A stretch of DNA of 5,229 nt from Defluviicoccus sp. (GCA_013414705.1 CP058705.1:3805506-3810734); one strand, 5' to 3'; positions 1 through 5,229 are shown, counted from the stretch's first letter. Notes: generated by a model not told the origin, from the sequence alone. Program-made: numbers and translations.

Positions 1-1236
1 GTATTGCGGCAAGCCCTGGCCTGCGTCCAGCCGCTCCTTCAGCTTGGCGTGCGCGATGTCGCGGGCGACGATCAGCGGGCCGGTGAGCGACAGCCGCGTC
101 TTGATCGGAAAGCCGGACAGCGTCTCACGGATCTCCGACATCGGCCGGTTGAGGTCGATCTTGACCACATCGCCCGACAGATCGGTGGTTCCCGGATCGG
201 GCAGGTACTGGCCGACGTCGGTTTCGAGTTGCTCCAGGAAGACGCCGTCCTTGGTGATCTTCGCCAGGATCTGTCGGTCGGCCGAGCACGACACGCCGAG
301 GCCGACCGGGCACGAGGCCCCGTGCCGCGGCAGGCGGATGACGCGGACATCGTGGCAGAAGTATTTGCCGCCGAACTGCGCACCGATGCCCATCTGCTGC
401 GTCATCTTGTGTACTTCCGCTTCCATTTCGATGTCGCGGAAGGCTTGGCCGAACTCGTTGCCCTGCGTCGGCAGGTTATCGAGATAGCGGGCGGACGCGA
501 GCTTAACCGTCTTCAGCGTCATCTCGGCCGACGTTCCGCCGATGACGATCGCGAGGTGATAGGGTGGGCAGGCGGCGGTGCCTAGCGTGCGGATCTTCTC
601 GTCCAGGAACTCATGCAGCCGCTTCGGATTGAGCAGTGCTTTTGTCTCCTGGAACAGATAGCTCTTGTTGGCCGATCCGCCGCCCTTGGCCATGAACATG
701 AGCTTGTAGGCGTTGCCCTTGGTGGCGTAGAGGTCAATCTGTGCCGGCAGGTTAGTGCCGGTGTTGACCTCCTTGAACATGTCGATCGGTGCCGTCTGGC
801 TGTAGCGCAGGTTGGTCTCGGTATAGGCCTTGAGGATTCCCTGGCTGAGCGCGGCTTCGTCGTCACCGGTGGTCCAGACGTTCTCGCCCTTTTTGCCCAT
901 GATGATCGCCGTGCCGGTATCCTGGCACATCGGCAGGATGCCGGAGGCAGCGATGTTGGCGTTCTTCAGTAGCTCGAAGGCAACGAAACGGTCGTTCGCG
1001 GAAGCCTCGGGGTCGTCGATGATCTTGCGCAGCTGTGCCAGGTGCCCGGGACGCAACAGGTGCTGGCAGTCGCGCATCGCCTGATCGGCGAGCAGCGTCA
1101 GCGCCTTGCTGTCGACCTCGAGGATCTCGCGACCGTCGACGGACCTGGAGGTGACGCCCTCGCTGGTCAGCAGCCGGTAGGGCGTGTTGTCCGCACCGAG
1201 CGGAAATATCTCGTGGTGGATGTAGTTGCTGCTCAT
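1..1236 (-). CDS. fumA: Class I fumarate hydratase, [4Fe-4S]-dependent (C-terminal part outside window)
   Basis: Catalyses reversible hydration of fumarate to L-malate in the cytosolic TCA cycle, using an oxygen-labile [4Fe-4S] cluster. The minus-strand frame is open for exactly 412 codons from ATG 1236 to the window edge and begins [14 protein letters not shown]. It follows Escherichia coli FumA from memory almost end to end: [103 protein letters not shown] and [20 protein letters not shown]. The three cluster cysteines are visible as C104, C223 and C317, one residue off the E. coli positions 105, 224 and 318. E. coli FumA has about 548 residues, so roughly 135 C-terminal residues lie outside. 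The start is supported by AAGGACG about 5 bases upstream of the ATG. It lies downstream of sspB on the same strand, separated by 132 bases holding a large palindrome. No internal stop or missing key residue was seen. The family call is very secure; the paralogue symbol is less so. Confidence 0.96.
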   Translation of the reverse strand, partial: MSSNYIHHEIFPLGADNTPYRLLTSEGVTSRSVDGREILEVDSKALTLLADQAMRDCQHLLRPGHLAQLRKIIDDPEASANDRFVAFELLKNANIAASGILPMCQDTGTAIIMGKKGENVWTTGDDEAALSQGILKAYTETNLRYSQTAPIDMFKEVNTGTNLPAQIDLYATKGNAYKLMFMAKGGGSANKSYLFQETKALLNPKRLHEFLDEKIRTLGTAACPPYHLAIVIGGTSAEMTLKTVKLASARYLDNLPTQGNEFGQAFRDIEMEAEVHKMTQQMGIGAQFGGKYFCHDVRVIRLPRHGASCPVGLGVSCSADRQILAKITKDGVFLEQLETDVGQYLPDPGTTDLSGDVVKIDLNRPMSEIRETLSGFPIKTRLSLTGPLIVARDIAHAKLKERLDAGQGLPQY

Positions 1237-1246
1237 CGCCCGTCCT
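1237..1246 (-). promoter_or_regulatory. Shine-Dalgarno sequence of the fumarase gene
   Basis: Reading the minus strand, AAGGACGGGCG immediately precedes ATG 1236. AAGGA is a good ribosome binding site with a short spacer of about 6 bases, and it fixes the fumarase start. It begins at the base directly after the right end of the 25-bp inverted repeat (1247-1302), so a folded leader would stack against the ribosome binding site. Confidence 0.7.
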
Positions 1247-1302
1247 TTTCTAGAACAATATCCGATCAAGCGATCCTGCTTGATCGGATATTGTTCTAGA
1301 AA
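1247..1302. repeat. Perfect 25-bp inverted repeat in the fumarase leader
   Basis: Bases 1247-1271 are an exact reverse complement of 1278-1302, leaving only the six bases GATCCT between them. Each arm carries the 8-base palindrome TTCTAGAA at its outer end (1248-1255 and 1294-1301). On the fumarase transcript this would form a 25-bp hairpin ending one base before the Shine-Dalgarno AAGGA. Neither side is followed by a T-run, so it is not a standard intrinsic terminator. No target-site duplication is visible on the flanks (CCGTCCT left, TCAAACA right). It may be a leader control element, a protein-binding site, or a copy of a dispersed palindromic repeat. The structure is certain; the role is unknown. 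Confidence 0.9.
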
Positions 1303-1337
1303 TCAAACAGTTAGAGATGGACCGTTCGATCCGACCG

Positions 1338-1359
1338 GCCCATGCACCAAGGTGCGGGC
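1338..1359 (-). terminator. Hairpin just downstream of sspB, possible non-canonical terminator
   Basis: GCCC-AT-GCACC-AA-GGTGC-GGGC forms a 9-bp GC-rich stem with an AT bulge and a 2-base apex, beginning about 10 bases after the sspB stop at 1369. There is no U-tract on the minus strand after it, so it may act as an mRNA 3'-end stabiliser or rho-linked end rather than as an intrinsic terminator. Confidence 0.35.
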
Positions 1360-1368
1360 TTATGTGTG

Positions 1369-1848
1369 CTATTTTTTACGAAAGGTGTCGAGCGCGATCA
1401 CCTGCCCACCGGTTTCCTCCGGGGCTGGCGTCAGGTCCTCTTCGTCCGGTGGTTCGATCTCATCACCGGTCTCGTCTTCGTCGCCTTCGCCAGCCAGTGT
1501 CTTCAGCTGCAGGCCAAAGTTCACTGACGGATCGCCAAAGGCGGTGATGGCGGCCAGCGGCACCAGCAGCTGCGACGACCGGCCGTGGAACTTCAAGGTG
1601 ACCGAAAACCAGTCCTCCTCGACGGTCAGGTCCCAGAACTGATGCTGAAGAACGATCGTCATCTCTTCCGGATACCTGGCCCGCAGGTCCGGTGCCACCT
1701 CAACGCCGGGGGCATTGGTGGTGAAGGTAATGTAGAAATGATGATCACCGGCCAAGCCGTGATCGGCCGTGTACAACAATGCCCGGCGGATAACGCCGCG
1801 CAGCGCTTCTTCCAGCCAGCGATCGTACGGAAGTTCGTCGTTGGACAT
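1369..1848 (-). CDS. sspB: SspB family ClpXP adaptor (stringent starvation protein B, alphaproteobacterial type)
   Basis: Cytosolic adaptor that binds the ssrA degradation tag on trans-translation products and delivers them to the ClpXP protease. From ATG 1848 the product is 159 residues, MSNDELPYDRWLEEALRGVIRR and onward. Family hallmarks of the substrate-binding domain are GDHHFYITFTTNAPGVEV, YPEEMTIVLQHQFWDL and LLVPLAAITAFGDPSVNFGL (roughly residues 30-115). An acidic, proline-rich linker (EGDEDETGDE, PPDEEDLTPAPEE) follows, then a conserved C-terminal tail VIALDTFRKK that should be the ClpX-docking (XB-like) peptide. The frame stays open upstream to a TTG at 1887 (13 more residues), but homologues start near MSN/MSE, so 1848 is preferred although its ribosome binding site is weak. 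It lies about 100 bases downstream of the tmRNA gene on the same strand, whose tag it should recognise, and upstream of the fumarase gene. The family is secure; the exact start is less so. Confidence 0.94.
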   Translation of the reverse strand: MSNDELPYDRWLEEALRGVIRRALLYTADHGLAGDHHFYITFTTNAPGVEVAPDLRARYPEEMTIVLQHQFWDLTVEEDWFSVTLKFHGRSSQLLVPLAAITAFGDPSVNFGLQLKTLAGEGDEDETGDEIEPPDEEDLTPAPEETGGQVIALDTFRKK

Positions 1849-1940
1849 CAACACCGACCAGATCAAGAAGCCTCGAGGGAGAGGCAAATTCCACCAGACC
1901 GCTCAACCACGGGCACCGTGAACCCCCAATTCCTCAGCCA

Positions 1941-1992
1941 TCCGCGTTGGGCGGACAGTCGAGTGGGAGGCTTCTGGTGCCAGGTGCCTCCC
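1941..1992 (-). other. Hairpins at the 3' side of the tmRNA coding piece
   Basis: After the tag stop codon the minus strand shows a 7-bp stem GGGAGGC/GCCTCCC (1986-1992 with 1965-1971), whose loop holds a smaller CTG/CAG stem. A second hairpin, TCCGC-GTTGG-GCGGA (1941-1955), follows. The first is likely part of the folded coding piece; the second may mark the end of the RNA. No U-tract follows. Their assignment is inferred from position. Confidence 0.45.
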
Positions 1993-2011
1993 CAACCCCG
2001 CTCACGGCGCT

Positions 2012-2047
2012 TTAGGCGGCGAGAGCATATGCCTCATTGTCGTTGGC
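2012..2047 (-). other. tmRNA tag-peptide reading frame (ANDNEAYALAA-stop)
   Basis: Starting at the resume codon GCC (2047-2045), the minus strand encodes A-N-D-N-E-A-Y-A-L-A-A followed by TAA (2014-2012). With the alanine carried by tmRNA itself the added tag would be AANDNEAYALAA. The AND(N) start is typical of tmRNA tags, and the terminal LAA is the ClpX recognition end, as in E. coli AANDENYALAA. The N-terminal half is the part that SspB adaptors contact in characterised systems. Confidence 0.95.
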
Positions 2048-2131
2048 ATATATAGATCGGCCCGATAACGGCGGTACCATGCCGAGCGAAAACCACACCT
2101 TTACCACGCACGTCGATCCTGGTTCGCCCCC

Positions 2132-2173
2132 GCATGCGGATCGGCTCGCAAGGCGAGCCGGAATCCGCGAAAT
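2132..2173 (-). other. Intervening segment of the permuted tmRNA precursor, excised in maturation
   Basis: The segment lies between the encoded CCA end of the acceptor piece and G1 of the coding piece. It holds a near-continuous hairpin: GCGGAT (2136-2141) with ATCCGC (2163-2168), and GGCTCGC (2143-2149) with GCGAGCC (2153-2159), around a 3-base loop. It would bring the two acceptor-stem strands together before processing. Removal is inferred from known two-piece tmRNAs. Confidence 0.75.
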
Positions 2174-2258
2174 TGGTGGAGGCGCCGGGTACTGCCCCGG
2201 GTCCGTAACGCTTATTTCATGTAGCGTTTATCGCCATAGTCGGAAGCCCGACACTCGC

Positions 2259-2288
2259 AATATAGGCGTCTTCACCCGGAGCGTGCAA
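2259..2288 (-). promoter_or_regulatory. Sigma-70-type promoter of ssrA
   Basis: On the minus strand TTGCAC (2288-2283) and TATATT (2264-2259) are separated by 18 bases, a good housekeeping -35/-10 pair. Transcription would start near 2252, at the base of the GUCGG hairpin that opens the tmRNA acceptor piece, which supports both calls. Confidence 0.65.
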
Positions 2289-2514
2289 GGAGGAGTGGCC
2301 AGGAACGGCCCTTCACAGACATGCCGGCGGCGATAACGGATCAGCGGTAGAGAGTACGCGATCAGCGCTAATTTCTGGCTTCCTGCTCGACGGCGCCTGC
2401 CGGCGATGCTATGCGGAAGCAGGAGGGGAGAAGCGGTGTCGAGAGGCGCCGTTTTCGTCCGCATGCCGGTCCGGAGAACGTCCCGGCTCCGGCGGGGAGG
2501 GAGATCGTCGCGCC
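2289..2514. other. Intergenic region between ssrA promoter and EF-hand gene
   Basis: This is a 226-base divergent spacer. It contains a small inverted repeat, GGCC-aggaac-GGCC (2297-2310), and near its right end a purine-rich GGGGAGGGAG (2494-2503) that can serve as ribosome binding site for the following ATG 2515. I see no convincing promoter for the rightward gene. The frame that is open here from 2406 gives an arginine-rich peptide with no domain character and is probably not translated. Confidence 0.4.
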
Positions 2515-3086
2515 ATGTTCCAGGAGCACAGAGCGTTTGGAATGGTAACACGCGGAACCACGACAGCGATCATGCTCGTTGTTGGTGCGGCATTGCTCCT
2601 GCCTCCGCGCCGATGCCGGCGCACGCTCAGACGCAGCCGCAGCTAAAGGCGCCTGCCGTTCCTGCTGCAACTCCAGATCTGCAGGCCATTACACCTGATT
2701 TTCGCCAGATGCGTTCCGAGACGCAGCATGTCCACTCGCCGCAAGAGTTGTTTGCGGTGTTCGACGTCAACTCAGATGGCTGCATCGACGACGGGGAATG
2801 GCGACGTCGGGTGATGACCGTGTTCTTCGTCCTTGATACCGAGGGAACCGATCCGGTCACCGGCGCGGTTGGTGGAGATGGCCAACTGACCCGGGCCGAG
2901 GTGCCGAACCTGCGCGAAGATGTCTTTCGCGCCGCCGACGTCGACCGTGACGGCACCATTTCTGCCTTCGAGTTCAACCAGGCGGGTTTTACCCGTTTCG
3001 TGTCTATCCCGAAGCAGGACCAGAACTGCCTGACGCTGGTCGAGTTCACGACCTACGTGCAGGGTCTGCGCAAGAACGCATTCTAA
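2515..3086 (+). CDS. Secreted EF-hand calcium-binding protein, apparently frameshifted between signal peptide and body
   Basis: The body (2601-3086, frame beginning at 2601) encodes PAHAQTQPQLKAPAVP, then EF-hand motifs. The first loop, DVNSDGCIDDGE (2763-2798), is canonical. The second, starting DTEGTDP and ending GGDGQLTRAE, is widened by an insertion. The third, DVDRDGTISAFE (2937-2972), is canonical. The last, near PKQDQNCLTLVEF, is degenerate. It therefore probably binds calcium at two or three sites, outside the cytoplasmic membrane. The signal peptide lies in another frame: ATG 2515 (or 2542) gives MVTRGTTTAIMLVVGAALLLP, preceded by GGGGAGGGAG, but runs to a stop at 2644. One extra base near 2600-2606 would join them as LLLPSAPMPAHA-QTQ, a classical signal peptidase site after AHA. 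Without correction, only an unexported product from an internal start such as ATG 2613 is possible. It is convergent with the next gene. The specific function is unknown; a pseudogene is possible. Confidence 0.8.
2596..2612 (+). other. Apparent one-base frameshift in the EF-hand gene
   Basis: Upstream of this point the coding signal (hydrophobic signal-peptide core AIMLVVGAALLL) is in the frame of 2515. Downstream it is in the frame of 2601. The junction sequence CTCCTGCCTCCGCG holds short C runs and no recognisable slippery heptamer, so a lost base (natural deletion or read error) fits better than programmed frameshifting. Confidence 0.7.
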
Positions 3087-3160
3087 GGCGCGACCAACAC
3101 CGCAGCGTTCCACAGGCGGCAAGCAGCCATGGAGTCCGGTTCGTACTCAGCGAGCCGCTT

Positions 3161-4576
3161 CTACGGACAGGCGAGACCCGACCAGATGGGGCTGCCATAG
3201 ATGTCCATGTCGTAGCCGCCGTTGTCCCTGCGATCGGGCCAGACGCCGAAGACTGTTCCGCCATTGACCGCGAGGCCGGTGGCGCTCCAGGGCAAGTCCG
3301 GATAGGAAATGGCGTTGGAAGCGCGTACGTTGTTCGACCACGTTCCGCCGTCTGCTGCCGCCCGCTGGGCGTAGAACACGTCGAATTTCTGACCGGTGGC
3401 ATCATTGCGGGTATCGTACCATAGCGCGTGCAGGTAGGTGGTGTTGCCGCAGGCCTTCACCTGCAAGGCAGGCGCTTGCTTGGTTCCGATGGGGCTGTCA
3501 TCGACCTGCTCGGGTGCAGACCAGGACGTATACGGTGGCTTGGCCCAGATGTAGTGAAGGTGACCGTTGGCCGGATAGACGATATGCGCCACCGCTTCAG
3601 TTCCGAATTCGACCGCAGGCCCGAATGCCGTCTGCCCCCATCCCCAGGCAACGTTGGCCGGGAAGTTATAGGCCAGGGCGCCGCGCCGGGCGTAAACGGG
3701 CGTACTGCTCGCAAGGCTTGCGCCGTGGTTTGACGATTGCCAGAGGCGAATTCCCTGATCACGGGTCATGCCGTCCGGGTACGCGATATCCTCGCAGCCA
3801 CCGCACGCGCTAACCAGCAACACCTGACCGGCCGGGCCGGTGGCAAGCGTGTGGCGGGTGGCCTGCAGTGGCGGCAGCGTCTCACCCCATCCGGTGCTCC
3901 GGATGGTGGCCCATGCGGTTTCCGTCCAGGTTTCTCCGTAATCCGGCGAGCGAAGGAGAACAGTGGCCGCACCAGAACGCGAATGCAGCACGACGGTAAC
4001 ATACGCCCACTGGGCCTCGGACGCGATCGGTGGTGTCGCAATCTGCGGCTCCAGGTAAGCGTTCCCATCCGGATCCGAAGACCCCTCCAGCAGGATACGG
4101 GGCGTGTCCCAGGTGGCCCCTCCGTTCGTCGAAACAGAGACCAGGATGCGGTTCGTCTGCGGATAACTGCTCTGCGGGCCCCATTCCGCATAGGCCGCAT
4201 AGATCCGGTTGCCGTCCGGCGCGTACGCGATGTCGGCGGCAGCACAGCTGCCGTTTTCCTCGGAAGGGCGTAGTTGGACCGGTGCTGTCCAGCTGCTTCC
4301 TGACGTGGTGCTGGTGCGGACAAAGCAGCTGTCCCCGCGGACGAATGCGATGGCGAATGCGTTCGCACGGGTCGGATCGACGGTGATGGCGGGGCTGTCT
4401 TCCATCACTGCCGATCTGCTGATCGCCCGGTCTCCCGGATTGGCGCTCGGCACCGCCGACGCAGGCGTCGCTGCGCTGAGTTGGGTGGCTATCACGAGCG
4501 AGGCTCCCAGCAGAGATCGATGCAGAACCACGGCTCCTGCGTGCCAGAACGTGCATTGCCTCGACTCATCAGTCAT
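3161..4576 (-). CDS. Secreted Asp-box (BNR) beta-propeller protein, sialidase-like superfamily
   Basis: A 471-residue exported protein. MTDESRQ and a short polar region are followed by a hydrophobic stretch, SLLGASLVIATQL, and a probable signal peptidase site at TPASA/VPSA near residue 41. Asp-box repeats, the S-x-D-x-G-x-T-W turns of sialidase-type propellers, occur at about 89-96 (STTSGSSW), 147-156 (VSTNGGATW), 209-217 (SPDYGETW), 281-288 (SSNHGASL, degenerate) and 407-413 (AADGGTW). A further blade near 350 has SWSAPEQV without the box. The 55-70-residue spacing suits a six-bladed propeller. Cysteines, including SACGGCEDI and the C-terminal LACP, may form disulfides. I do not see the catalytic FRIP-type motif or a clear arginine triad, so enzyme activity is not established; it could bind carbohydrate or protein. 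Start 4576 is chosen because GGAGG sits 8 bases upstream; the frame remains open to 4849 but that part lacks family character. It is convergent with the EF-hand gene, 74 bases apart. Confidence 0.85.
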   Translation of the reverse strand: MTDESRQCTFWHAGAVVLHRSLLGASLVIATQLSAATPASAVPSANPGDRAISRSAVMEDSPAITVDPTRANAFAIAFVRGDSCFVRTSTTSGSSWTAPVQLRPSEENGSCAAADIAYAPDGNRIYAAYAEWGPQSSYPQTNRILVSVSTNGGATWDTPRILLEGSSDPDGNAYLEPQIATPPIASEAQWAYVTVVLHSRSGAATVLLRSPDYGETWTETAWATIRSTGWGETLPPLQATRHTLATGPAGQVLLVSACGGCEDIAYPDGMTRDQGIRLWQSSNHGASLASSTPVYARRGALAYNFPANVAWGWGQTAFGPAVEFGTEAVAHIVYPANGHLHYIWAKPPYTSWSAPEQVDDSPIGTKQAPALQVKACGNTTYLHALWYDTRNDATGQKFDVFYAQRAAADGGTWSNNVRASNAISYPDLPWSATGLAVNGGTVFGVWPDRRDNGGYDMDIYGSPIWSGLACP

Positions 4577-4590
4577 CGCCCGATCCTCCA
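4577..4590 (-). promoter_or_regulatory. Ribosome binding site deciding the propeller gene start
   Basis: On the minus strand GGAGG followed by ATCGGGCG precedes ATG 4576, an ideal 8-base spacing. The only other nearby ATG (4591) overlaps this site itself, so 4576 is the preferred start and residues upstream are likely untranslated leader. Confidence 0.75.
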
Positions 4591-4889
4591 TCCAACCCCG
4601 GATCAAGATGCGGGCGGCGACACAAACCGTTACCCGCCAGGGAGCATCACTGTCGACAATGCCTCCCGACGGGTCTGCTTCGTTGCGCTTGCGCTCGTCA
4701 CGCATCCGGAACCGGCAATTTGTGCCGCTCACGCGTATCAGGGAGATCCCCTCCAGCGGATATTCCGGCAGTTGTACCTTGCGGCACCGCAGCATCAGAA
4801 ATACCATCAGAATCGTCAAAAACAACCCATACGAGGTATTTTTACGCATGCGAGAGTGTCAGAAATTGCATATTTAAATATAAGAATAG

Positions 4890-4918
4890 TTGTTGATCGC
4901 AAATAACCGTAATATGAT
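4890..4918 (+). promoter_or_regulatory. Possible rightward sigma-70-type promoter
   Basis: TTGTTG (4890-4895) and TATGAT (4913-4918) are separated by 17 bases, a near-consensus arrangement. No plus-strand gene follows before the right-edge minus-strand gene, so it would drive only a short noncoding or antisense transcript. AT-rich DNA produces such matches by chance. Confidence 0.35.
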
Positions 4919-4945
4919 AGCCTACTATAGCCGGGTGTCTGTAAA

Positions 4946-4956
4946 GGTGAATCACC
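4946..4956. repeat. Short palindrome GGTGA-A-TCACC
   Basis: A perfect 5-bp inverted repeat around one central base. It can also pair in a larger form, GGGTG (4933-4937) with CACCC (4953-4957). It sits directly downstream of the possible rightward promoter. It could be an operator or an RNA hairpin; no regulator is identifiable. Confidence 0.35.
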
Positions 4957-4961
4957 CCAAA

Positions 4962-4987
4962 TGAGGCACAATTCTTACCGTGCCTCA
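4962..4987. repeat. 8-bp inverted repeat TGAGGCAC / GTGCCTCA
   Basis: Perfect 8-base arms separated by 10 bases. It lies about 105 bases beyond the stop of the right-edge minus-strand gene and between it and the propeller gene. No proper T-run follows on either strand, though TTTGGGG follows on the minus strand. It may be a weak terminator for that gene or a dyad operator. Confidence 0.45.
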
Positions 4988-5092
4988 CCAGCAATCGTTC
5001 ATAAAATATTCGTTTTCTGTTCGAACAGTGCCGGCAACGAACAACGATCGGCTGGACGTTGATGCGGGGCGAAATTGAGGTGCCGGGCCGGT

Positions 5093-5229
5093 TCAGCCCC
5101 GATTGCCGGCATCGCGACCCAGAGCGGCCATCACTTCGCGGAATTCGCGTGGCGAGAGTCCGCTGTCCGCCTGCGCCACCGTCTCTCCCGCGAGCAGCCG
5201 GCGCACCAGTGCCAGCGCCGGTGCGGAAA
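5093..5229 (-). CDS. C-terminal end of an unrecognised protein (5' part outside window)
   Basis: Minus-strand frame open from the right edge to TGA at 5095-5093, giving 44 residues ending LVRRLLAGETVAQADSGL, SPREFREVMAALGRDAGNRG. The composition (Ala, Arg, Leu, Glu) and GC-rich third positions suit a genuine helical C-terminus of a cytosolic protein, and the other two minus-strand frames look poorer. The fragment is too short to assign a family. It is in the same direction as the propeller gene but 516 bases away, so probably a separate transcript. Confidence 0.6.
   Translation of the reverse strand, partial: SAPALALVRRLLAGETVAQADSGLSPREFREVMAALGRDAGNRG

Larger units (their letters stand above)
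1945..2252 (-). ncRNA. ssrA: Transfer-messenger RNA, circularly permuted two-piece type
   Basis: Rescues stalled ribosomes by trans-translation: it is charged with alanine and then templates a degradation tag. The permuted alphaproteobacterial layout is visible on the minus strand. The acceptor piece comes first (about 2252-2174), with hairpins GUCGG-GCUU-CCGAC and AACGCU/AGCGUU, a T-arm stem CCGGG/CCCGG and the encoded 3' end CGCCUCC-A-CCA (CCA at 2176-2174). A processed spacer (2173-2132) folds into a long hairpin. The coding piece then begins GGGGGCG at 2131, followed by the tmRNA-typical GGATCGACG. GGGGGCG pairs fully with CGCCUCC as a 7-bp acceptor stem containing a G3-U70 wobble, the alanyl-tRNA synthetase identity element. 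The tag frame is at 2047-2012. Both outer ends are estimates: the 5' end from the promoter, the 3' end from hairpins. The T-loop appears one base short. Identity is very secure, ends approximate. Confidence 0.93.
4577..5092. other. Noncoding region upstream of the propeller gene, with AT-rich island
   Basis: About 515 bases with no convincing gene. The part from 4577 to about 4850 has normal composition. From about 4850 to 4930 and again near 5000-5020 it is clearly AT-rich, with TATTTAAATATAAG (4871-4884), a likely promoter or regulatory zone. A weak leftward promoter for the propeller gene may lie here (TTGCGA about 16 bases before TATTTA). The rest holds two small inverted repeats and a possible rightward promoter, listed separately. 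Confidence 0.5.

Noticed and set aside
4..585. Long plus-strand open frame of 193 codons at the left edge
   Set aside because: It is the antisense of the unmistakable fumarase gene; the translation is Arg/Asp/Val-rich with no family character.
1247..1302. Palindrome as intrinsic terminator of sspB
   Set aside because: No T-run follows on either strand, it lies about 65 bases past the sspB stop, and it abuts the fumarase ribosome binding site.
1247..1302. Palindrome as an FNR, Irr or IscR binding site
   Set aside because: The TTGAT-type halves are not in the FNR arrangement, and TTCTAGAA only loosely resembles iron-regulator boxes; no specific match can be defended.
2037..2336. 99-codon plus-strand open frame over the tmRNA region
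   Set aside because: The region is fully explained by ssrA on the minus strand; the frame has no domain features.
2406..2600. Upstream in-frame start (ATG 2406) for the EF-hand protein
   Set aside because: The encoded 65 residues are arginine-rich and low in domain character, and they overlap a real signal peptide in another frame.
3087..3160. Bidirectional terminator between the convergent EF-hand and propeller genes
   Set aside because: No stable stem with a T-run was found in the 74-base gap on either strand.
3761..4556. Several 100-220-codon open frames on both strands within the propeller gene
   Set aside because: They are shadows of the GC-rich propeller reading frame, which alone shows the signal peptide and Asp-box repeats.
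4850..5020. AT-rich island as evidence of horizontal transfer or a mobile element end
   Set aside because: It is short, with no transposase, terminal repeats or target duplication; promoter-type AT-richness is sufficient.

Overview
This 5.2 kb window looks like chromosomal DNA of an alphaproteobacterium, possibly Rhodospirillales/Acetobacteraceae-like. Three things point there: a circularly permuted two-piece tmRNA gene, an alphaproteobacterial-type SspB, and a GC-rich coding style. The genus cannot be read from the sequence. Only four protein genes and one RNA gene are convincing.

Left half (minus strand, read right to left): ssrA (tmRNA, about 2252 to 1945), then sspB (1848-1369), then a class I [4Fe-4S] fumarase (1236 to beyond the left edge, first 412 residues present). 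The tmRNA encodes the tag ANDNEAYALAA-stop. Charged alanine plus this tag is what stalled ribosomes add to nascent proteins, and SspB is the adaptor that carries ssrA-tagged proteins to ClpXP, so the tag source and its reader are direct neighbours. A good sigma-70-type promoter precedes ssrA. A perfect 25-bp inverted repeat occupies the leader of the fumarase gene and ends at its Shine-Dalgarno sequence.

Middle (plus strand, 2515-3086): a secreted EF-hand calcium-binding protein. Its signal peptide and its EF-hand body are in different frames, one base apart, so it is either frameshifted or carries a sequencing error. It is divergent from ssrA and convergent with the next gene.

Right half (minus strand): a secreted Asp-box beta-propeller of the sialidase-like superfamily (4576-3161, 471 aa). 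An upstream noncoding stretch of about 515 bases follows, with an AT-rich island, two small inverted repeats and a possible rightward promoter. At the right edge is the C-terminal end of an unrecognised minus-strand gene (5093-5229).

No CRISPR array, insertion sequence, tRNA, phage gene or toxin-antitoxin pair was seen. The most interesting points are the ssrA-sspB pairing with readable tRNA-Ala-like identity (G3-U70), the large palindrome at the fumarase start, and the frameshifted EF-hand gene.
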